Source: CAZXVW01 sp964644025 (lineage in GTDB: Bacteria > Acidobacteriota > Terriglobia > Bryobacterales > Bryobacteraceae). From it: a DNA stretch of 13,595 nucleotides. The notes under the pieces are model-generated. The model searched no databases and was not told the origin of the DNA. It saw only the letters and a program-made list of their open reading frames with translations. Positions 7,715 to 13,595 of this stretch are shown here, piece by piece (within the stretch, counting starts at the first letter, position 1; the number at the start of each line of letters is the position of its first letter). Location of the stretch: positions 1 to 13,595 of the forward strand of contig CAZXVW010000120.1 in the NCBI GenBank assembly GCA_964644025.1. The letters are read 5' to 3'. The position numbers and the translations under genes are program-made.

Positions 7715-7950
7715 GACTCGCCTCCTCTCTCTTGAGTTGGCAGCCGGCCAACTCCGCCTCCCCAGGAGACAAGTCACCAGGCTGACAACAAACCATTGTG
7801 AAAATTCGCGGTCCCGTTATTGTGCCCCAGAGCCCGTTAGAAACAAGCCCGCGGCCACCGACATGTGAGCGAATCTAGACTCGCTCGGGAAACCGCAACC
7901 AACGCCTGGGCTTAGCCCACACGACGCTTTGCCAGAACCAGTTGCGCTTC
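7715..7950 (-). promoter_or_regulatory. Structured 5' leader of the kamA-like gene, possible cis-regulatory RNA
   Basis: No gene was found in this stretch. From the predicted -10 box, transcription would start near 7944, giving a leader of about 230 nt. Stems readable on the minus strand include TGGGC/GCCCA with loop TAA near the 5' end, enclosed by CGCAAC/GTTGCG; GAGCGA/TCGCTC with an 8-nt loop; and a perfect 8-bp hairpin GAGTTGGC-loop5-GCCAACTC at 7734-7754 that ends just before the Shine-Dalgarno. An upstream CTCCT could also pair with the AGGAG of the Shine-Dalgarno. I do not recognise any known riboswitch class here (lysine, SAM, cobalamin, glycine blocks not seen). Confidence 0.4.
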
Positions 7951-7979
7951 ATTATACCATCCCGAGGCGCAAAAATCTA
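7951..7979 (-). promoter_or_regulatory. Extended -10 promoter for the kamA-like gene
   Basis: Read on the minus strand, TGGTATAAT (7959-7951) is a consensus -10 hexamer with the extended TGn element. The -35 region is poor (TAGATT at 17 bp spacing), as often seen with extended -10 promoters. It lies 50 bp past the stop of the phosphotransacylase gene, so the kamA-like gene is probably transcribed on its own. Confidence 0.5.
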
Positions 7980-8005
7980 GGGATAAATCGTATTCTCGAT
8001 AGGGA

Positions 8006-8920
8006 TCAGGGCCTTTTGGCGTACCGGTCGGTCAGAATGGCTAGAGCGATCGAGCGGATTTTCGTTTCCGGAGTCTCGGCCCGGGAAAGCAGGATGAGTG
8101 GCACCCGCGCGCCGACGACGATGCCGCCGGATTCGCCACGGGCAAAATAGAGAATGGCGCGATACAGAATATTGGCCGCCTCGATATCCGGCGCCAGGAA
8201 GATATCCGTGTTCTCGACGATTGGGCTGTCGATCCCTTTGCACTCGGCGGCGAATCGGCTCAACGGGGCGTCCAGCGCCACCGGCCCATCCAAGAATGCT
8301 CCGGAGATCTGGTTTCTCCGGTTCATCGCCACCAGGGCGGCGGCATCCACGGTGGCCGGCATCTCAGCATTGACCTGTTCCAACGCGCAGAGCACCGCCA
8401 GATTGGGCTTCTCAATCCCGATAGCGTGGGCCACCTCGATGGCATTGCGGCACAGCTCCGCCTTCTGCGCCAGCGTGGGAGCGATATTAATGGCCGCATC
8501 GGTCATCAGCATCAGCCGGCTGAAACCCGGCACCTGGAATACGATCACCTGGCTGAGCAGGCGGCCGGTGCGGAGCCCGGTTTCCCGGTCAAGAACCGCC
8601 CGAATCAGGTGAGCCGTGGAGATTTTTCCTTTCATCAGCAGCGTCGCGTTGCCGTCACGGACCATTTTCACGGCGAGCTGGGCCGCCTTTCCATCGTCCG
8701 GCTCATCCAGAACCTGGTGCGCGGGCAACTCGAAGCCGATGTTGTCAGCCAGGCTCCAGATCTTCCTGGCGTCGCCCACAAAAATGCCTTCTGCCAGGTT
8801 CAGCTCGCGCGCCCGTTTTAGCGCGGCCACGCACTCGGCGCTGTGGCCCGCGGCCACGGCGATGTGAACGGGGCCGTAGCTGCGGGCTGCCTCGACCATC
8901 TCGTTCAGATTGCGGAACAT
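8006..8920 (-). CDS. Phosphate butyryl/acetyltransferase family protein
   Basis: The 304-residue product belongs to the phosphate acetyl/butyryltransferase family, which exchanges CoA and phosphate on a short acyl group in the cytosol (acyl-CoA + Pi to acyl phosphate + CoA). Its length fits the butyryltransferase (Ptb) branch. Recognisable parts are the GFVGD-like loop IFVGDARKIW, LLMKGKISTAHLIRAVLD (a strong Ptb block), the MTDAAINIAPTLAQKAEL segment and the C-terminal GGIVVGARVPLILLSRAE..ETKIRSIALA block. The start at 8920 has a GGGAGAGAG purine tract about 11 bases upstream. The DRE-TIM enzyme gene ends 64 bp upstream on the same strand, so the two are probably co-transcribed. A butyrate kinase gene, the usual partner, is not present in the window. 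Whether the acyl group is butyryl, acetyl or branched cannot be told. Confidence 0.87.
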   Translation of the reverse strand: MFRNLNEMVEAARSYGPVHIAVAAGHSAECVAALKRARELNLAEGIFVGDARKIWSLADNIGFELPAHQVLDEPDDGKAAQLAVKMVRDGNATLLMKGKISTAHLIRAVLDRETGLRTGRLLSQVIVFQVPGFSRLMLMTDAAINIAPTLAQKAELCRNAIEVAHAIGIEKPNLAVLCALEQVNAEMPATVDAAALVAMNRRNQISGAFLDGPVALDAPLSRFAAECKGIDSPIVENTDIFLAPDIEAANILYRAILYFARGESGGIVVGARVPLILLSRAETPETKIRSIALAILTDRYAKRP

Positions 8921-8984
8921 AAGCCTGCTCTCTCCCGGTCCAATCTCCGGCGCCGGCCGTGAGACGGTGCCCCGGAGCCAGTTA

Positions 8985-10208
8985 TCAGGAACTGCCCAGC
9001 ACCTCGTTTACGATCTCGTCGAATTCTTCCTCGCTCAGCAAGGCCTTCTTCCGGGTGGACAGTTGCTTGACGCGACGCAGTAATTCGTTGCCCTGCTCGG
9101 CGGTTGCCCGGCGGCCGCGCTTCTCGAGGTGTTCCTCGATGTTGGCTATGCCGCTGCCTTTGCCCAGGGCGATCTCCACCCCCGGCCGGCCGGCCATCTC
9201 TGGAGCGAACGGAATGTATTCCAGCGGTTCGACGTCCTTGCACCGCCGGTGGAACATCGTCACGATGCCGGACTCGATGCGGTAGAGCCACTCGCCCACG
9301 ATCGGCCGGTTCTTGGGCACCGCGATCCCGGTGAGCTGCTGAACAAGCTGGGACAACTCGTACAGTTTTTCGGTCTTGACGCCGGTCTCCACCCCGTAAA
9401 GGGCGTGCAGCGCCATCACCGTGTCCTCCAGCGGAACGTTGCCGGCGCGCTCGCCCGTGCCGGTGACGGTGACGTGGGCCACCGAAGCGCCGTTGGCCAG
9501 CGCAGTGATCGTGTTCGCCACGCCGAGCCCGAAATCCTCGTGGCAGTGGATCTCCAGCGGCTGGCGAAACCGGCCCATGTAGCGCCTCACGAACATGGCG
9601 ATGCCCTCCGGAGCGCACCCCCCGAACGAGTCGGCGATGGTCATCGCATCCATGTGGCCCTCGCTAGCCACCTGCTCAATCAGGTCCAGGAGCCGGTCCG
9701 GTTCCGCGCGCGTGCTGTCAATAGTAAAGAAAACCGTATAAAGACCCGCCTCTTTCGCCGCCAGCGTTGTCTCGATGGAAGACTTGATCGCCCAGTCCAT
9801 ATCCTTGAGGTAGGCGTGCCGGATGATGTGCTCGCTCGATGGGATCTCCGTGATGATTCCGAACACGCCGCACTCCCGTGCCAGCTTCACATCGGCCGGC
9901 ATGCATCGGGCGAACGAGAAGATCTGCGGGCCCAGCTCCAGCGAAACGATCTCCTTGACCGCGGCCTCGTCCTCGGCGGAAACCGCCGGCATGCCCGCTT
10001 CGATCCGGTCCACACCGGCCTCGGCAAGCTTTCTTGCAATGGCAACCTTGTCTTGCCGGCGCAGGACGATGCCGGTCTGCTGCTCGCCGTCGCGTAAGGT
10101 GACGTCATGGATCCTAACGCGCTCCGGGAAGTGCAGTTGCTGGCGCACTTCCGGCGCCCAGTTCCACGGACTGGTGAACCACTGGTCGGTCTTCCACGGT
10201 TGGCTCAT
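8985..10208 (-). CDS. DRE-TIM metallolyase, isopropylmalate/homocitrate synthase-like
   Basis: The 407-residue product is a pyruvate-carboxyltransferase (HMGL-like) family enzyme that condenses acetyl-CoA or a similar acyl-CoA with a 2-oxo acid. The TIM barrel begins with the metal and catalytic motif HDVTLRDGEQQ (R39, D40), continues with RIEAGMPAVS, and has the metal-binding H221-C-H223 in EIHCHEDFGLG and the LeuA signature VTGTGERAGN (248-257). The first 17 residues carry four tryptophans (PWKTDQWFTSPWNW), unlike standard LeuA. The part after the barrel is only about 100 residues, too short for the full LeuA leucine-sensing domain, so allosteric control by leucine is unlikely. AGAAGGAG five bases before the ATG at 10208 supports this start. 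Candidates are homocitrate, citramalate, Re-citrate or another alkylmalate synthase; I cannot choose between them. Confidence 0.85.
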   Translation of the reverse strand: MSQPWKTDQWFTSPWNWAPEVRQQLHFPERVRIHDVTLRDGEQQTGIVLRRQDKVAIARKLAEAGVDRIEAGMPAVSAEDEAAVKEIVSLELGPQIFSFARCMPADVKLARECGVFGIITEIPSSEHIIRHAYLKDMDWAIKSSIETTLAAKEAGLYTVFFTIDSTRAEPDRLLDLIEQVASEGHMDAMTIADSFGGCAPEGIAMFVRRYMGRFRQPLEIHCHEDFGLGVANTITALANGASVAHVTVTGTGERAGNVPLEDTVMALHALYGVETGVKTEKLYELSQLVQQLTGIAVPKNRPIVGEWLYRIESGIVTMFHRRCKDVEPLEYIPFAPEMAGRPGVEIALGKGSGIANIEEHLEKRGRRATAEQGNELLRRVKQLSTRKKALLSEEEFDEIVNEVLGSS

Positions 10209-10226
10209 CTTAGCTCCTTCTGTTCA

Positions 10227-10244
10227 CTCATCCGCCATGATGAG
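10227..10244 (-). repeat. Small hairpin in the leader of the DRE-TIM gene
   Basis: CTCATC and GATGAG form a perfect 6-bp stem with a 6-nt loop about 8 bases upstream of the Shine-Dalgarno. The loop and 3' arm overlap a five-codon reading frame (ATG to TGA, 10238-10224, encoding MADE). It has no Shine-Dalgarno of its own, so it is probably chance. Confidence 0.25.
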
Positions 10245-10261
10245 GAACGCGGCAAAGGGGT

Positions 10262-10294
10262 ATTATACCGTAGGCGGGAAATTCGACACTCGAA
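10262..10294 (-). promoter_or_regulatory. Promoter of the DRE-TIM/ptb unit with overlapping inverted repeat
   Basis: A perfect TATAAT -10 box lies at 10267-10262 on the minus strand, 53 bp before the start codon, giving a predicted leader of about 47 nt. No good -35 is seen. Instead a perfect inverted repeat TTCGA-CAC-TCGAA at 10282-10294 lies where the -35 would be, a position that fits a repressor or activator site. The -10 is a confident pattern; the operator is inference. Confidence 0.5.
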
Positions 10295-10343
10295 CCCGGG
10301 GAATCCTCCGTACTCCACCTGGACTCCCCGGTCATCGGTCAGC

Positions 10344-10389
10344 AAAAAGGACGGCGCAGGCCCGGGGACCGCGGGTGGATCCCCGGCGC
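10344..10389 (-). terminator. Rho-independent terminator after rpoC
   Basis: Eleven bases past the rpoC stop, the minus strand carries CCGGGGA and TCCCCGG, a perfect 7-bp GC stem around an 11-nt loop. Outer GCGC arms can extend the stem across a small bulge. CGTCCTTTTT follows, supplying a T-tract. This separates the rpoC operon from the DRE-TIM gene, which has its own promoter. Confidence 0.55.
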
Positions 10390-10399
10390 AATCAGCTTG

Positions 10400-13300
10400 T
10401 CATTCAGTCAGCGGCTCTTCTCCGGAAACCGTCTCATCCGCGCCGCCGTTGTACCGGAGCTGAGTTTCTTCGTCGTAGCCGGCGATCGGCTCCGCAATGC
10501 CCGCTTCCGGTTCAGCCAGCGGCTCCTGGAAGACATCCTCACCGGCGATCTTGATGTTCCGGTAATATTCCAGGCCGGTTCCGGCGGGAATCAGGCGGCC
10601 CATGATGACATTCTCTTTCAGACCGCGCAGATAGTCGACCTTGCCGTTGATCGCGGCCTCGGTCAACACCCGGGTCGTCTCCTGGAACGATGCCGCGGAA
10701 ATAAAGGAGTCGGTCGACAGCGAGGCCTTGGTGATGCCGAGCAGCACTGGCTTGCCCTCGGCGGGCCGTCCGCCGGCCGCCAGCACGGCCTGGTTCTCTT
10801 CCTGGAACTTGAACCGGTCCACGACCTCCTCGGGAAGGAACTCGGTGTCGCCGATGTCCTCCACCTTCACCCAGCGCATCATCTGGCGCACGATAACCTC
10901 CAGGTGCTTATCGTTGATCGTGACGCCCTGCAACCGGTAGACTTCCTGAATCTCGTTGACCAGGTACTTCTGCAACTCCTTTTCTCCGAGAACATGGAGG
11001 ATGTCGTGAGGGTTGCGCGGGCCGTCCATCAGCGGGTCACCCGCCTGGACCCGCTCGCCCTCCTGGACATTAACGTGAACGCCGCGCGGCAGCGCATATT
11101 CGCGCTTCTCGCCGTCATCGCCGGTGATGATGATCTTCCGGGATCCCCGGGTCACCTCGCCGTAGCTCACCACGCCGTTGATCTCCGCAATCACCGCTGT
11201 TTCCCGTGGCTTGCGGGCCTCGAAAAGTTCCACCACCCGCGGCAGGCCGCCGGTGATGTCCTTCGTCTTCGTCGTGGCCCGCGGAATCTTCGCCAGCACG
11301 TCGCCGGCGTGAACCACTTGACCGTCGGAGACCATCAGGTGGGCATTGGTCGGCATCAGATAGCGCTTCTCGTCGGACCTGCTGCCACCCTCGGGCCGCA
11401 CCACGATCGCCGGCATGCGTTTCTCGTCCGAGGAATCCATGACCACGGACTGCGACATGCCGGTGACCTCGTCAACCTGTTCCTGCAAGGTCACGCCTTC
11501 CACCAGGTCCCGGAAATGGACCACTCCGCTCACCTCGGTCAAGATCGAGAAGGTGTACGGATCCCACTCCAGAAGCACGTCGTTCACCTTGACCCGACTC
11601 CCCTCGGTGACGAGGATCTTGGCGCCATAGACCACCAGGTAGCGTTCCTTCTCCCGGTTCTTTTCGTCCACGATCGCCAGGATGCCGTTGCGGTTCATGG
11701 CGATCAGTTCGCCCTTGGCGTTGCGGACCGTGTTGATGTTGATGTAGCGAACGTAGCCGTCGGACTTGGCGTCCTGCCTGGACTGTTCACTCTGACCGGT
11801 GGCCGTGCCGCCAATGTGGAAGGTCCGCATCGTCAACTGGGTCCCCGGCTCGCCGATCGACTGGGCGGCGATCACCCCAACCGCCTCGCCCCGCTCCACC
11901 AGGCGGCCGGTGGCCAGGTTCCGGCCGTAGCACAACTGGCACACGCCCCGCCGTGATTCACAGGTCAGCACCGATCGGATCTTCACCCGCTCGATACCGG
12001 CGGACTGGATCGCCGCCGCCAGGTCCTCGGTGATCTCCTGGTTGACGTGGACGATCACGTTCCCCTCGTAGTCAAGCTGATCCTCCAGCGCCACACGCCC
12101 GACGATCCGGTCCCGCAGCGGCTCGATGATTTCGCCGGATTCGATGATCGGCTGCACATAGATGCCGTCGGTGGTCCCGCAGTCGTGTTCAGTAACAATG
12201 ACGTCCTGGGCCACATCGACCAGCCGCCGGGTCAGGTAACCGGAGTCGGCGGTCTTCAGCGCCGTGTCGGCCAGCCCTTTCCGCGCGCCGTGCGTGGAGA
12301 TGAAGTACTGCAGCACGTTCAGTCCCTCACGGAAATTGGCGGTGATCGGCGTCTCGATGATCTCGCCGGAAGGCTTGGCCATCAGGCCCCGCATCCCGGA
12401 AAGCTGCCGGATCTGCTGCTTGGAACCGCGGGCGCCGGAGTCAGCCATGATGTAAATCGGGTTCAGCACCCGGCCCGTCCGGTCGTCCTCCTCCATGAGC
12501 TTGAACATCTCGTCGGAAACGCGCTCGGTGACCTTGGACCAGATCTCGATGATCTTGTTATAGCGCTCGCCCTGGGTAATAGCGCCTCCCTGGTACTGCC
12601 GTTGCACCTCGATCACGTTTCGCTCGGCCTCATGCACCAGGCTCTCCTTCTGCCCGGGAACCACCATGTCGTCGATGCCGATGGAAATCCCGGCCCGCGT
12701 GGCGTACAGGAAGCCAAGGTTCTTGACCTCGTCGAGCATCGCCACCGTGGTTTGCAGCCCAAACCGCACGTAGCAGTACTGCACAAGCTGCCCCAGCCCT
12801 TTCTTCTTCAGCAGACCGTTAATAAACGGCATCTCCTCGGGCAGCACGTCATTCAGGATCACCCGGCCGACGGTCGTCTCCATATACTGCTTGTGGAACT
12901 CGATCGGCTCGGTATGCAGGATGTTCTGGTCATCGAACGCCTTGGCGAGATCAATGACTTGCCCGGTGTAGCGGAGCTTGATCGGCGTCAGCGTTTCGAC
13001 CTCCCCCATCTCCAGGGCGATGAGAACGTCGTCGGTGGAAGCGAACGTGCGACCCTCCCCCTTGGCTCCGGGCCGGGCCTTGGTGAGGTAGTACAAGCCG
13101 AGAACCATGTCCTGCGTAGGAACCGCGATCGGCGCGCCGTGGGCCGGGGAAAGGATGTTGTGCGAGGACAGCATCAGCGTGGCCGCCTCGATCTGGGCTT
13201 CCGGTGACAACGGGATATGCACCGCCATCTGGTCCCCGTCGAAGTCCGCGTTGAAAGCCTGGCACACCAGCGGGTGAATCCGGATGGCCTTCCCTTCCAC

Positions 13301-13595
13301 CAGCACCGGTTGGAAGGCCTGAATTCCCAGCCGGTGCAGCGTCGGCGCCCGGTTCAGCAGGATCGGATGATCGCGGATCACCTCTTCCAGGATGTCCCAC
13401 ACCACCGGGTCTTGCTGCTCCACCAGCTCCTTGGCTTGCTTGATGGTCGTGCAGTGGCCGCGCTGCTCCAAGCGGTGGTAGATAAACGGCTTGAACAGCT
13501 CCAGCGCCATCTTCTTGGGCAAGCCGCACTGGTGCAGCTTCAGCTCCGGCCCCACCACGATGACCGAACGGCCCGAATAGTCCCCCCGCTTGCCC
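10400..13595 (-). CDS. rpoC: RNA polymerase beta' subunit RpoC (partial, N-terminus beyond window)
   Basis: The frame is open to the right edge, beginning inside the switch-2 region (GKRGDYSGRSVIVVGP), so about 1064 residues are visible and roughly the first 340 are missing. The Mg-binding catalytic loop NADFDGDQMAVH is intact (NADFDGD at 13232-13252). Also present are the F/bridge-helix region with SGARGSKQQIRQL, the trigger-loop region, the second zinc site (a Cys in TEHDCGTT plus CX6CX2C in CESRRGVCQLC), AAQSIGEPGTQLTMRTFH, a long insertion between FHIGG and the TKDITGGLPRV block like that of Gram-negative beta', and the C-terminal ITKASLSTDSFISAASFQETTRVL. One unusual residue is glycine where the near-universal GKRVDYSGRS has valine. 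RpoC is the catalytic large subunit of the transcription machinery; a terminator follows its stop. Confidence 0.98.
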   Translation of the reverse strand, partial: GKRGDYSGRSVIVVGPELKLHQCGLPKKMALELFKPFIYHRLEQRGHCTTIKQAKELVEQQDPVVWDILEEVIRDHPILLNRAPTLHRLGIQAFQPVLVEGKAIRIHPLVCQAFNADFDGDQMAVHIPLSPEAQIEAATLMLSSHNILSPAHGAPIAVPTQDMVLGLYYLTKARPGAKGEGRTFASTDDVLIALEMGEVETLTPIKLRYTGQVIDLAKAFDDQNILHTEPIEFHKQYMETTVGRVILNDVLPEEMPFINGLLKKKGLGQLVQYCYVRFGLQTTVAMLDEVKNLGFLYATRAGISIGIDDMVVPGQKESLVHEAERNVIEVQRQYQGGAITQGERYNKIIEIWSKVTERVSDEMFKLMEEDDRTGRVLNPIYIMADSGARGSKQQIRQLSGMRGLMAKPSGEIIETPITANFREGLNVLQYFISTHGARKGLADTALKTADSGYLTRRLVDVAQDVIVTEHDCGTTDGIYVQPIIESGEIIEPLRDRIVGRVALEDQLDYEGNVIVHVNQEITEDLAAAIQSAGIERVKIRSVLTCESRRGVCQLCYGRNLATGRLVERGEAVGVIAAQSIGEPGTQLTMRTFHIGGTATGQSEQSRQDAKSDGYVRYININTVRNAKGELIAMNRNGILAIVDEKNREKERYLVVYGAKILVTEGSRVKVNDVLLEWDPYTFSILTEVSGVVHFRDLVEGVTLQEQVDEVTGMSQSVVMDSSDEKRMPAIVVRPEGGSRSDEKRYLMPTNAHLMVSDGQVVHAGDVLAKIPRATTKTKDITGGLPRVVELFEARKPRETAVIAEINGVVSYGEVTRGSRKIIITGDDGEKREYALPRGVHVNVQEGERVQAGDPLMDGPRNPHDILHVLGEKELQKYLVNEIQEVYRLQGVTINDKHLEVIVRQMMRWVKVEDIGDTEFLPEEVVDRFKFQEENQAVLAAGGRPAEGKPVLLGITKASLSTDSFISAASFQETTRVLTEAAINGKVDYLRGLKENVIMGRLIPAGTGLEYYRNIKIAGEDVFQEPLAEPEAGIAEPIAGYDEETQLRYNGGADETVSGEEPLTE

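Noticed and set aside
7715..7777. Upstream in-frame start for the kamA-like gene at 7777
   Set aside because: The added 21 residues are Arg-rich and unlike the family, and the ATG at 7714 has a strong GGAGG at ideal spacing.
7566..7796. 76-codon frame starting in the kamA-like leader
   Set aside because: Half of it overlaps the kamA-like gene in another frame, and it has no Shine-Dalgarno or motif.
10397..13207. Two long plus-strand frames opposite rpoC (10397-11956 and 12047-13207)
   Set aside because: They mirror the codon pattern of rpoC, have no recognisable domain and no Shine-Dalgarno.

Overview
The window is GC-rich and gene-dense and looks chromosomal. The best guess is an Acidobacteriota bacterium of the Bryobacterales/Solibacter type. 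The first gene encodes a secreted protein with the TIGR03437 domain, a family I know mainly from Solibacter relatives. RpoC has a Gram-negative-like long C-terminal region, and the genes have no sign of recent transfer. No insertion sequence, phage gene, tRNA, rRNA or CRISPR array was seen.

Layout: (1) 1-1634, minus strand: a secreted TIGR03437 protein running off the left edge. (2) 1635-1737: a short divergent promoter region. (3) 1738-3150, plus: thiC, the short form of HMP-P synthase for thiamine. (4) 3341-6354, plus: a tight three-gene unit of an SSS-family symporter, a 65-residue two-helix membrane protein and galactokinase. The spacing is 6 bp and then an ATGA overlap, which suggests sugar uptake followed by phosphorylation. 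(5) 6365-7714, minus: a divergent KamA-family radical SAM enzyme, convergent with galK and preceded by a predicted leader of about 230 nt. (6) 8006-10208, minus: a DRE-TIM (isopropylmalate/homocitrate synthase-like) enzyme followed by a phosphate butyryl/acetyltransferase. Upstream of this pair lies a good -10 box. (7) 10400-13595, minus: rpoC, lacking its N-terminal third because of the window edge, followed by a likely intrinsic terminator.

The thiamine, sugar and RNA polymerase genes are housekeeping. The less explained part is the minus-strand trio of DRE-TIM enzyme, acyl phosphotransferase and KamA-like enzyme. The KamA-like protein keeps the SAM cluster cysteines and the PLP lysine but has lost both aspartates that hold lysine in true lysine 2,3-aminomutase. 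Its substrate, and whether the trio forms one pathway, cannot be told from sequence alone. I see no clear new multi-gene system. The strongest leads are this enzyme, its structured leader, and the small membrane protein in the symporter operon.
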